A stretch of DNA of 64,000 nt from Flavobacterium ajazii (GTDB lineage Bacteria; Bacteroidota; Bacteroidia; Flavobacteriales; Flavobacteriaceae): positions 105,640-169,639 of the forward strand of contig NZ_JAAEHL010000013.1 of the NCBI RefSeq assembly GCF_010614725.1, in the 5' to 3' direction. The notes beneath the pieces were generated by a model. It made no database searches, was not told where the DNA came from, and saw only the letters and a list, made by a program, of their open reading frames with translations. Below are positions 34,921 through 43,170 of the stretch, piece after piece. A program made the position numbers and the translations under genes. Position 1 is the first letter of the stretch; each line of letters begins with the position of its first letter.

Positions 34921-36297
34921 TTACGATGTCTTTTTGCCTCTTTTACCTCTTTTTTTCCCGGTTACTTTTATCCATGGTTTTTCTTTAGGCTCTGTTACTA
35001 TGTTTGGTTCTTCTGCTATTTCTGCTACTTTTGGTTCTTCTGGTATTTTGGATACTTTTGGCTCTTCTGGTACTTTGGCTACTTTTGGTTCTTTTATTTT
35101 ATTAGCTTCTTCAGCTTTTTTAGCACGTCTTGCTCTGGCTTCTGTCTCTTTTTTTAATATAGCTGCTCTTTTATCTTTTTCACTTTTAGTTCTTTCTCCA
35201 ACAGGGGTGTGATCACGGCGAGCGTATTTTCTGCCACTATTCCTTCTTTGTGCATCTCTTCCACGGCTATACATGACATTATGCGGTACACGGGACATTC
35301 CTCCAATTTTTTTCAGGGATTCTGCTACAGCGCCTTCATCATTGTCATGTACAATCATTGGTTTTTCACCTCCCTCATCCCAATGTCCCATAGTACTTTC
35401 AGCCAATGCTTCATGTCCCACATTCCAATCGTAATCACTTCCGTCTTTGTATTTTTCGCCGGGTTTAGGAGGTCCAAAATTTCTAGGTGGTCGCTTAGGA
35501 CCAACAGCTCCTCGTTTCCCTGTAATAGAACTGCCGGCAATAGTTAGGTCTGGTTCTACAAATCCGTCTGCACTTCCTACTTTTTTCACATGGGCTTCAA
35601 ATGCTGCAGTCCTTACAGCACTGGCAAGTGGCCTAGTTTGGTCTCTAAAGGTTTGATGGTTGTCACCGTATCCTATTGGTATCCTACTGCTTATGGCAGC
35701 GGCTTCAGCTGCTTTTTTTGTTGGAAAAAGTCTGTCTCCCAATTCAGAGGATTTCCAGTTTTTTCCAGATTGGGTTTGGTATACGGCTCTTTGTACAGTT
35801 GCATTATTAAATGTACTGTTTTTTTTTCGTTGAATGGGAACAGATGAGCTATGAGAAGTAGCCTTTGAACCCATTACATCAGCCTCACTTTCTAAACCTT
35901 TATTATCATTAATATTTACTTTACCCTTCATCTGCATTGTCGGTTTTACCCGACCTTGTTTTTGCTGTACGACATGCCAGGCTTCATGCGGTAAATGTTT
36001 TTCCTGACCAGATGCAATATGGATATTTGTACCCTGTGCATAAGCATGTGCATTTATCTGTGCAGGTTTGTCAGAGTTGTAATGTACTTTTACATCATCC
36101 ATAGAATATCCTGAAAGATTTTCTATTCCTGATTTTAAGTTATCCGGCAAACCTGTTTTGTTTGTTTTTTTTTGTAAAATAGATGCAGAACGATTATCCT
36201 GTAACGTTTTTGCTTTATTCTGAATGGTTTTATCATTTAAATTGGCTGCTGGAGATTGGGTTTCTTTGCCATTTGTTTTATCATACAACTGTTTCAT
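34921..36297 (-). CDS. DUF4157 domain protein, candidate eCIS cargo
   Basis: A 458-residue protein. Residues 31-44 (TLQDNRSASILQKK) carry the DNR-x5-Q motif. A DUF4157 domain (about 49-140) follows with LSGYSMDDVKVHYNS and the zinc-protease motif HEAWH (105-109), then GLESEAD near 135. This domain is a hallmark of eCIS-associated cargo proteins. The central region (150-380) has no family I recognise. Residues 403-438 are four 9-residue EPKVxKIPE-like repeats, and the C-terminus is a Lys/Gly/Arg tail. It is preceded by a 110-base gap, longer than most in the operon. Confidence 0.85.
   Translation of the reverse strand: MKQLYDKTNGKETQSPAANLNDKTIQNKAKTLQDNRSASILQKKTNKTGLPDNLKSGIENLSGYSMDDVKVHYNSDKPAQINAHAYAQGTNIHIASGQEKHLPHEAWHVVQQKQGRVKPTMQMKGKVNINDNKGLESEADVMGSKATSHSSSVPIQRKKNSTFNNATVQRAVYQTQSGKNWKSSELGDRLFPTKKAAEAAAISSRIPIGYGDNHQTFRDQTRPLASAVRTAAFEAHVKKVGSADGFVEPDLTIAGSSITGKRGAVGPKRPPRNFGPPKPGEKYKDGSDYDWNVGHEALAESTMGHWDEGGEKPMIVHDNDEGAVAESLKKIGGMSRVPHNVMYSRGRDAQRRNSGRKYARRDHTPVGERTKSEKDKRAAILKKETEARARRAKKAEEANKIKEPKVAKVPEEPKVSKIPEEPKVAEIAEEPNIVTEPKEKPWIKVTGKKRGKRGKKTS
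34984..35091 (-). repeat. 27-bp tandem repeat coding for EPKV-type units
   Basis: Four in-frame 27-base units encode EPKVAKVPE, EPKVSKIPE, EPKVAEIAE and EPNIVTEPK near the C-terminus of the DUF4157 protein. Units 1-3 are close copies and unit 4 is diverged. Pro/Glu/Lys repeats of this kind form extended linkers. Confidence 0.85.
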
Positions 36298-36407
36298 AAT
36301 TTTATAAATTAAGTTACTTTAAAGATTTATTTGATAAAATTTGCTTATTACAGATATGCTTTTGTCTTCAGATTCTGAATCTTTAGATAGTTTTTTAAAT
36401 TATTTTA

Positions 36408-36839
36408 TTACCATTTTAAAGAGGGTAACTTAGGTTTTTTACCTGTTTGCGCCTGTGTATTTATTCCGGAAATTTTTGCCTGACGAGTCTGAATTTTTTG
36501 ATTTAGTGTTTGTATAGCCATAAGATGGCCTCCATCCTGATTAACATGCATTCTTCCTGCAGACTTACGTCTTCGAATAGCAGATTTGTAATGATTAATA
36601 GCATTTTGATGGTCTTGAGCTTTATGGCTGGTTATGCTAATAGCATCTCCGTTATCTTCATCTGCATGATATTGGCTAATTAGGTTGGCTTCAACTGCCG
36701 GATTTTTTCCGGGTTTGAGGACCATTTGAATTGTTGAAAATTCCCTGTTATCTTTTAATTGAATCGCTGTTGTTCCGCTGTTCGTACTTGCAGCAGTTGC
36801 TTTTGTTTTATTTTCAGATATATTTTCCTGATATTTCAT
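36408..36839 (-). CDS. Small candidate eCIS cargo protein
   Basis: A 143-residue protein without signal peptide. The N-terminus is polar and unstructured-looking and carries LKDNREFSTIQM (DNR at 30-32, Gln38), the same spacing as in the next two genes. The rest has helical basic stretches (AINHYKSAIRRRKSAGRMH, MAIQTLNQKIQTRQAKI) and a DGGHLMA motif. No family recognised. It follows the Y1-like gene by 17 bases. It may be a toxin, a cargo adaptor or a DNA/RNA-binding payload. Confidence 0.55.
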   Translation of the reverse strand: MKYQENISENKTKATAASTNSGTTAIQLKDNREFSTIQMVLKPGKNPAVEANLISQYHADEDNGDAISITSHKAQDHQNAINHYKSAIRRRKSAGRMHVNQDGGHLMAIQTLNQKIQTRQAKISGINTQAQTGKKPKLPSLKW

Positions 36840-36856
36840 CTTTTTAAAATTTAAAT

Positions 36857-37417
36857 TTAATCATGGAGTAATCCAACTTCAACAGGTCCAATAGCTCCAG
36901 AATAATCAATTGCAGAACAAAATGGATGATTTCGGATCAATAACTTTAAATCTTCCAGTTTTCTGTCAAAATAGGTAAGTGTTACTTTTTTTCCTGTCAG
37001 CAGCTGAATTAAATGTTCATTTTTTAACGGATATATTTTAAATAATGGTTTTCTAATAGAGAAAAACGTGTTTTCATCATTTGTTTCAAAATTATATTTG
37101 TCAATGCTTTTCAATTCTTTTGTATGATTTTCAAGTAAAAAATGAATATGGTTTTCTATTTTTTTTATGGATGAATCAAATGTTTTATCATTAGTTTTTA
37201 CTATCAGATAAAGGGCTTTATCTGTAATTAGATAACCATTTACTACCAAGTCATTATTTTCTGTGCAGTAGTTTAAAGCCATTGCAATAAGTGTTTTTAC
37301 ATAATCGAGATGAAACTGATTTTTCCAGTCTCCCAATTTTAATTCCGCCTCATGTGAATAAAGTTGCTTTTTGATGATTATGGATATAGATTTGTCGTCT
37401 GTCTTCTTCATAATCAA
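36857..37417 (-). CDS. eCIS-linked protein resembling a degenerate IS200/Y1 transposase fold
   Basis: A 186-residue protein whose start overlaps the stop of the ATPase gene by 4 bases (ATGA), so it is translationally coupled. Residues 25-80 follow the pattern of REP-associated/IS200-like transposases: LGDWKNQF, then YVKTLIAMALNYCTENNDL, then VVNGYLITDKALYLIVKT, where active enzymes have a 'YVIMPNHVHLIV' type strand. The HUH metal-site histidines are absent (DKAL instead of NHVH). So if related, it is a catalytically dead, domesticated domain. This comparison is from memory of the family, not a search. It could simply be an unrelated alpha/beta protein. Confidence 0.55.
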   Translation of the reverse strand: MIMKKTDDKSISIIIKKQLYSHEAELKLGDWKNQFHLDYVKTLIAMALNYCTENNDLVVNGYLITDKALYLIVKTNDKTFDSSIKKIENHIHFLLENHTKELKSIDKYNFETNDENTFFSIRKPLFKIYPLKNEHLIQLLTGKKVTLTYFDRKLEDLKLLIRNHPFCSAIDYSGAIGPVEVGLLHD

Positions 37418-38790
37418 TTCATTTGTGTCAGACTAATTGTTTTGTTTTCCTTTTTAAATTCGCGTCGAATTCCTTCAAGCAAATCCTGATAACCAACAAG
37501 AGTTTCATTTTTTTGGATGGCTTTTAGGGCACAATATCTTAAGACATTGATAATTGCTCCACCAGCGAGTTCATATTGTTCAGCAATGTTTTCAATATCA
37601 ATATCGGGATCTAACTGGCATTTTCCTGAAAAGGCATTTTTCCATAAGATCATACGTTCTTCAGGACTTGGCATCGTAAAATGAATCATCGATTGAAACC
37701 TTCTCGAAAAAGCTTCGTCCATGTTTTCTTTTAGATTTGATGCCAGAATGACAACTCCCGGGAAATCTTCAATTCTTTGTAATAAGTAACCAGTTTGCTG
37801 GTTGGCATGCCGGTCGTTTGATGAAGATGTCTGTGTTCTTTTTCCGAAGAGCGAATCAGCTTCATCAAAAAACAAAATCCAGTCTTTATGCTGAGCCACA
37901 TCAAATATTTTCGAGAGATTTTTTTCGGTTTCTCCAATATATTTAGATACAATCATAGAAAGGTCAACCCTATAAACTTCCCGATTGGTACTTTTTCCCA
38001 ATAAGGATGCAGTGAGTGTTTTTCCTGTACCCGGAGGTCCGTAAAAAAGAGTCCGGTAACCGGGTTTAATTTTGCTTTCAAGACCCCATTCGGACATTAA
38101 GGTCTGGCCATGTTTTAACCAGGCATCAATTTCTAAAACCTGCTCCATCACATGATTTTCCAAAACAAGATCATCCCAGTTCATTTTTGTTGAAATTTGC
38201 TGCGCCGGAAACGAAACACTATGCTCTAATTTGGGTAATTTCCCTGTTATAAAATAATGCAGCCAGCGTTCGTTAATAGAAATGGTCTGATTTAAAAGCG
38301 GTGTATTGGATTCTGTGTTTTCTAAAATTAAAATCTGTTCTTTTGAAAGAATGTTATTCGGGCTCAGGATATTCAGCATTTCAATTCTCAATTCAGGATT
38401 AACAGCTGTAATTAAAAATGAAAAGGTCTGACCTGTGGGTAAAAATCCGCTGTGGCTTTTGTTTATTACTCCTCCAAATTCTGTAAAACCCCGATCGTAC
38501 ATCGCATTTTTGCTAAAAAAAATATCCAGTACTTCCGGTCTTATCTGAGGGGCTATAATCAAGGCCAGACATAGCCTTTCGTATAGATTCAGGTTCCATT
38601 CTTTTAATTTTTGATAATAAGCACTGTCTTCTGTATCTTCTTCAGTTTCGGGAAAAGGAATATCCATCCAGTGATTTTCATGACCTTCCTGAAGCAGATA
38701 ACTGCAGATAACCTGGTCGATTACTTTTTGCAGCCAGTCCATTTCCCTATACAGAGCGATACTATTTTGTTCAGTTTCCATAGCTTTCAA
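37414..38790 (-). CDS. AAA+ ATPase of the eCIS (Pvc15-like)
   Basis: A 458-residue protein. An N-terminal domain of about 200 residues precedes an AAA+ module with Walker A GPPGTGKT (251-258), Walker B ILFFDEADSLFG (Asp309, Glu310) and an arginine-finger region FSRRFQ. Nearly all PVC/Afp-type gene clusters contain such an ATPase; it is not the ClpV disassembly enzyme of type VI systems and is thought to help assembly or cargo loading. It overlaps both neighbours (20 and 4 bases), so it is within the operon. The start could be Met1 or Met4. Confidence 0.9.
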   Translation of the reverse strand: MKAMETEQNSIALYREMDWLQKVIDQVICSYLLQEGHENHWMDIPFPETEEDTEDSAYYQKLKEWNLNLYERLCLALIIAPQIRPEVLDIFFSKNAMYDRGFTEFGGVINKSHSGFLPTGQTFSFLITAVNPELRIEMLNILSPNNILSKEQILILENTESNTPLLNQTISINERWLHYFITGKLPKLEHSVSFPAQQISTKMNWDDLVLENHVMEQVLEIDAWLKHGQTLMSEWGLESKIKPGYRTLFYGPPGTGKTLTASLLGKSTNREVYRVDLSMIVSKYIGETEKNLSKIFDVAQHKDWILFFDEADSLFGKRTQTSSSNDRHANQQTGYLLQRIEDFPGVVILASNLKENMDEAFSRRFQSMIHFTMPSPEERMILWKNAFSGKCQLDPDIDIENIAEQYELAGGAIINVLRYCALKAIQKNETLVGYQDLLEGIRREFKKENKTISLTQMN

Positions 38791-39691
38791 ATAGTTTTTC
38801 TACATCATCCAGATTAGCATCCGACCATTTAAAATACAATAACGCCGTGTTGGGATTTAATTCACCGGATTGTAACATGTCCAGAAAATAACCTTGCGTG
38901 TTCTGCATGATCATTTGCGAACTGTAATCTGTTTCATTGTGAAAATTAGAATCAAAAAAAGAATCTGTCCATTCTCCTGAATTATAATTTTTATTTAAAA
39001 AATCACTAATGAAATAAGCCAGTTTTTCATCTTGTACAACCAGTTTTTTAGCTTTAAAATAAGCAGGTCTTCTTTTGGTCTCCAGATGGTAATAGTCAAT
39101 ATCTTTCGACTGAATCGTTTTGGTGGTCTGATGCCCGAAAATATCAACTAAGCCAAAATTTTCCTCATCGCTTGCCAGTTCCAGTTCGGCATTTGCCTCA
39201 CCTGCAATAGCTAATGTTGTTTGGGTTGCGGTGGCGCTTTCTGTAACTACATATAATTCGCGGAAGGAAAATAGGGTTTGAGTAAGTTTTATAATTAACT
39301 GCTGCTGAATATCATTCCAGTTGTTAATTTTTATAGATTCGGGTTCTTCAGCTTTAAAAATAAAACTTCCTTTATTTGCAAAAGCAAGTATTTGCCTGCT
39401 GAATTCAAATTGCCCTTCGATTGCATTATTAGCCTGACCTCTTCCGGAATAAGGTTTCGAAATTCCATCGCTAAAGTTCCAGTTTGATGGATTCTGTTTA
39501 ATTACAGGGCTTAATTCAACATCCTCGGAAGCTATAACACCATTGCGGTATATGTTTCCCAAAAGGGTAATCATACCGTTTTTAATTTGAAAATAATCTC
39601 CCGGAAACAGATTTTGATTTAGTGGTTTAGTGGGTAAAAATCCGCCTGTTTTTAAATAAAACTGTCTGTAAAAATTTTTATAAAAATCCAT
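38771..39691 (-). CDS. eCIS-associated protein of unknown function
   Basis: A 306-residue cytoplasmic protein. The N-terminus (TGGFLPTKPLNQNLFPGDYF) leads into beta-rich sequence with alternating hydrophobics (IKNGMITLLGNIYRNG; ELYVVTESATATQTTLAIAG). A helical C-terminal part ends with LNPNTALLYFKWSDANLDDVEKLFESYGN. No family recognised and no catalytic motif seen. Its stop overlaps the ATPase start by 20 bases, suggesting the two act together, and it follows the coiled-coil genes. Confidence 0.65.
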   Translation of the reverse strand: MDFYKNFYRQFYLKTGGFLPTKPLNQNLFPGDYFQIKNGMITLLGNIYRNGVIASEDVELSPVIKQNPSNWNFSDGISKPYSGRGQANNAIEGQFEFSRQILAFANKGSFIFKAEEPESIKINNWNDIQQQLIIKLTQTLFSFRELYVVTESATATQTTLAIAGEANAELELASDEENFGLVDIFGHQTTKTIQSKDIDYYHLETKRRPAYFKAKKLVVQDEKLAYFISDFLNKNYNSGEWTDSFFDSNFHNETDYSSQMIMQNTQGYFLDMLQSGELNPNTALLYFKWSDANLDDVEKLFESYGN

Positions 39692-39757
39692 AAAACTGAA
39701 AATTAGCAGATTAATAGTCCACTGTAAATTTTACTGAACAGTGGACGTTTTAAATTT

Positions 39758-40588
39758 TTAAGAAGCCAGAGCAGCAGCATTTGCAGCAGCCAAAGCAGCC
39801 TGTAGAGAATTAAGTTCAATTTGTGCTTTGTTTAAATTAATGGTTGCCACATTTAGCTGTCTAGTGGTTTCATCATTTGCACTGTTTGCCTCAAGATAAT
39901 TGGCTTTTGCCTCGTCATTTGCTTTGTATATCAGAGCCTGAATCGAATTATTTCCTTCTAATACCAAGGCATCGTTTTGATTCTTTTTACCTGTAAGTGT
40001 CAGATAAAGATTCAAAGCCTGTTTTTGTTCAAGGGCTGTAGCAGCTTCAGATTCCAAAGACAATGACTGTGATGCGAATATTGATTTTAAAGCAACCAGT
40101 GTAAGTGCAACTGCATTGTTGGCATCGGTACCGGCATTGTTGATTTTAGTAATCAAATCATCTGATATAAGCGGATTTAATACTTTTTTGCGAATAACAA
40201 GATTCGATAGTTTATTGATTATTTCTACAGAATAAATCAGTTTGTTAATCAAATCTGTAACTTCTTTTGCAACTTCTTCTGTAGCATCATTTGCTATTGT
40301 CATTTTTGAAAAAGCAATTTCAGAGTTCTGAGATAAATCTAATGCGTTCTGAACGACTTGATCTACAAGCTGCTTGTTGCTTTTTGCCTGAGTTCTGTAA
40401 TTTTCTGCATCAACTAAATATCCCTGATATTTTATCGATTTTTGATTTAAAGAACCTACAACTGTCGTTTGCTGGTCCACAACAGCCTGAGCGTCTGTTA
40501 CCTGAGCGGTTAATAAATCGATATCAGCTTTTTTCTTTTCGGTAATTCCATATCTCTTCGGATTTGAATTTAATATTGTAGCGTCCAT
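39758..40588 (-). CDS. Coiled-coil protein of the eCIS locus
   Basis: A 276-residue protein, almost entirely helical and rich in Ala, Asn, Gln and Asp, with no signal peptide. Long heptad-like stretches occur at 20-60 (IDLLTAQVTDAQAVVDQQTT) and 220-276 (RQLNVATINLNKAQIELNSL), around a less regular middle. The layout resembles the first 230 residues of the next gene upstream, so the two may be paralogues. Its place after the tape measure gene is where PVC/Afp clusters carry tail fibre genes; a fibre or scaffold role is an inference. Confidence 0.6.
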   Translation of the reverse strand: MDATILNSNPKRYGITEKKKADIDLLTAQVTDAQAVVDQQTTVVGSLNQKSIKYQGYLVDAENYRTQAKSNKQLVDQVVQNALDLSQNSEIAFSKMTIANDATEEVAKEVTDLINKLIYSVEIINKLSNLVIRKKVLNPLISDDLITKINNAGTDANNAVALTLVALKSIFASQSLSLESEAATALEQKQALNLYLTLTGKKNQNDALVLEGNNSIQALIYKANDEAKANYLEANSANDETTRQLNVATINLNKAQIELNSLQAALAAANAAALAS

Positions 40589-40613
40589 ATTTTCGGATTT
40601 AATAAGTTAGTGT

Positions 40614-43109
40614 TTATGAATTGTTGTGTATGGCGAAAGTGAATGCTTCTTCGTTTTCCCAATCTGATAAATTATTATTGTACTGCTTTTTAGTTGTTTC
40701 AGCTCCTTTGTAAGAAGACAGAACTACAGGGATATATGACTTAGAATCTATCAGCGCATTACCAAAATTATCAGTTGTTGCAGGATCGATTTTTACTTCA
40801 TAAGTCAGCGAATTTTTTGAAATTGGTGCAGCAACAGTATAATTGCCGGAAGGAACGTTTTCTGCTAATTTTAAATTGAAGAAAAAAGCTTTTGTATTTT
40901 TGATATCACCTGTTTTTCGGGTCAATATTTTTGTAAGCCCAATGTATAAATGGTTCAGTCTGGTTTGTGCGATTTCCAAACGTGAATTAATTTCTGCCTG
41001 AATCTGACTATAACTGTTTTCCTCAGTTTTAATTCTTGTTGTTTCAGCTTCAAATTTTTCATTATCAGCTTTATCAAGTGCTGTCAGCTCGTTGTTCAAA
41101 TCCTTATTTTTATTTGCTAAAGAACTCAATTCGGCATTGTAGGTATCAATTTCGTTTTTTAAAGATGTTATTTCAGCTGTTACGACAGATTCCTGAATAG
41201 ATTCTTCAAAGAGTTCCAGATTGTGTTTTGTAAAGCTGTTTTCGTTATAAGGCAAAAACATACATCTGTATTCAGTAATAGCATCATCATTTTTATTTAC
41301 TGTAAAATTTATGGCATAAGGTGAAAGTATTGGCTGACCAGCAGGATTACTTTTTTCCGTTTTTTGTACAATGCTGATGTCTTTTACAGCTTTTAATGTT
41401 TTCTTTAAGCTAAAAGTTTCAGATGGAGCCGACAGAAAATCATCATAGGTGTTTATTCCTTTTTTATAATCGTCTGTAAAAACAGTCAAAAGGAAAATCA
41501 CATATTTTTCTCCTAAAACAAGCATATCATTATCTGAGTCCATTAATTCTAATGTTTTAATGGTTTTAAAGACCTCTTTTGTTCCTTTTAAAGCAATTTC
41601 AGCAGTTTCAAGATCTTTTTCGTTTTTGGCAACCAAAGCTTCTGCTTCTGCTAATTCGATTTTAGCATTCGTTGCGTTGGCGTTGGCAATTTTCAGGCTG
41701 TCTGCAGCTACTTTAGCTGAATCTGTTGCTTTTATTTCGATAAGTTTAGCAATTTCGTGTTCCTGATCAATTTTTTTCTCCTTTTTGGCAGCTTGTACCG
41801 AAGCTTTGGCAAGTTCTTCGTTTTTAGGCTCTTTTTTAGCTGCTTCTGCTGTTTTAGCCGCATCATTTTTGGCAACAGCTAAATCTTTGGCTAATCTGTT
41901 AACATTGTTTTTTGCATGTATTGCAACAGCATCAGCATCACTTTTTTCTTTTGTTGCTAATGCTAAAGCAGCTTTAGAATCATTCAGATTATCTTTTGCT
42001 TCAGTTACACTTTGTTGTGATAATCTTAGATTTTCTGTTGCTTTAAAATAAGCTTCGTAGTTAGAAAGTATAGCCTGACTTGTAGTTAAATCTGCTTTAG
42101 AAGGAGAACCGGCAGGAGGAGTTAACTGGGCAAGTGGAATAATCTCAATATGCTGAAGTGGATTACCTATTAATTCTTCTGCTACAGATGCTGAAAAAAC
42201 AGACTTTTTACTGTCCTTCACCAAAAACAGGTTGTAGCTTTTTACCGGGTTATCTAATCCAAGAGGAGGGGTGTTTGTGCCTTTTTCACCGGATTTAAAC
42301 GGTGCTTTGAAATAGTCAAATGAAACGGTATAAGAATCGGCTGAATTCTTAGGGACATCAACTCTTAAATTGTAATTAAGGCTTTTGTTGTTAAGAAGAT
42401 AAGCTACTTTTGCTGCTTCAAGTTCTACTTTGTTGGCTTCGATTGCTCCCTGTGCACTTTTTGTATTTACGCTGGCAGCTGCTTTTGCATCATTGTCGGT
42501 GGCAACTACTGTTGCTGTCGCTGTAAAATCTGAATTGGCTATCTGCAACAGATTGTTTACAGAGGTGTCTGTAGCTTTTGCCTTATCCTGTACTGTCGAT
42601 GATGATACTTCGGCTATTGCTGCAGAAGCCTCCATCGCATGCTGAGAAGCCACTTCGGCAAGATAAGCTGTTCTGTTCATCAGGTTATAAGCTTCGATAC
42701 TCTGCTGATAAATCTGAGTTCCGTAATCTGCTGCATTGATAATACTAAAAATGCTTCCCATATCACTTGCCAGTCTCACAATTGCATTGGTAGCAACCTG
42801 AATATTGGCAGCACTTACTGCCCCATTCGTTACCGATTGGGAAGTGTTGGTGTTTTGAAGTGTGGCAGACAATACAATATTTGTAGAAATATTTTTGTTC
42901 TTAACGGCCTCTTCTTTAACCGCCTGTGCCTGATTGTATTTTTTCGTTGCCGATTCTAGTTTATCATTGGTAACAATTTCTGCTCCTTCGGCATAATAAA
43001 GTGTAAACATGGATGAATTTAATTGTGATTCCAATTTTTTCTGATTCACCTCCTGGCTTTCTAATGAAGCCAATACACTGGAATGTAAATTTTCACTGTA
43101 GCTGTTCAT
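40614..43109 (-). CDS. Large modular coiled-coil / beta-domain protein, candidate eCIS fibre
   Basis: An 831-residue protein. Residues 1-230 are Ala-rich helices. About 235-330 is a beta-rich module (NYNLRVDVPKNSADSYTVSF, SYNLFLVKDSKKSVFSA). About 355-515 is a long Ala/Lys/Glu coiled coil. A second beta module follows (about 525-650, KYVIFLLTVFTDDYKKG, EYRCMFLPYNENSF), then a shorter coiled coil (660-720) and a third beta module to the end. Alternating rods and beta modules fit an elongated fibre or surface anchor. No standard tail-fibre domain is seen. It sits between the tape measure gene and the 276-residue coiled-coil gene. Confidence 0.65.
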   Translation of the reverse strand: MNSYSENLHSSVLASLESQEVNQKKLESQLNSSMFTLYYAEGAEIVTNDKLESATKKYNQAQAVKEEAVKNKNISTNIVLSATLQNTNTSQSVTNGAVSAANIQVATNAIVRLASDMGSIFSIINAADYGTQIYQQSIEAYNLMNRTAYLAEVASQHAMEASAAIAEVSSSTVQDKAKATDTSVNNLLQIANSDFTATATVVATDNDAKAAASVNTKSAQGAIEANKVELEAAKVAYLLNNKSLNYNLRVDVPKNSADSYTVSFDYFKAPFKSGEKGTNTPPLGLDNPVKSYNLFLVKDSKKSVFSASVAEELIGNPLQHIEIIPLAQLTPPAGSPSKADLTTSQAILSNYEAYFKATENLRLSQQSVTEAKDNLNDSKAALALATKEKSDADAVAIHAKNNVNRLAKDLAVAKNDAAKTAEAAKKEPKNEELAKASVQAAKKEKKIDQEHEIAKLIEIKATDSAKVAADSLKIANANATNAKIELAEAEALVAKNEKDLETAEIALKGTKEVFKTIKTLELMDSDNDMLVLGEKYVIFLLTVFTDDYKKGINTYDDFLSAPSETFSLKKTLKAVKDISIVQKTEKSNPAGQPILSPYAINFTVNKNDDAITEYRCMFLPYNENSFTKHNLELFEESIQESVVTAEITSLKNEIDTYNAELSSLANKNKDLNNELTALDKADNEKFEAETTRIKTEENSYSQIQAEINSRLEIAQTRLNHLYIGLTKILTRKTGDIKNTKAFFFNLKLAENVPSGNYTVAAPISKNSLTYEVKIDPATTDNFGNALIDSKSYIPVVLSSYKGAETTKKQYNNNLSDWENEEAFTFAIHNNS

Positions 43110-43170
43110 AATTGATTTTTTAATGATTAATTTTTAATTTAATAGATCGTATTTGTAATTTTTAGATTGA

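Noticed and set aside
36857..37417. Active IS200-type transposase
   Set aside because: The HUH histidines are replaced, no transposon ends were seen, and the start codon overlaps the ATPase stop within an operon.
38771..39691. Gasdermin-like or other pore-forming effector
   Set aside because: Only a vague beta-strand pattern suggests it. No conserved motif could be shown, so it is kept as unknown.
41785..42959. Open frames antisense to the large coiled-coil protein
   Set aside because: Ala/Lys/Glu-rich coding DNA makes long antisense frames; the products are hydrophobic Ala/Ser/Phe-rich shadows without starts in a good context.
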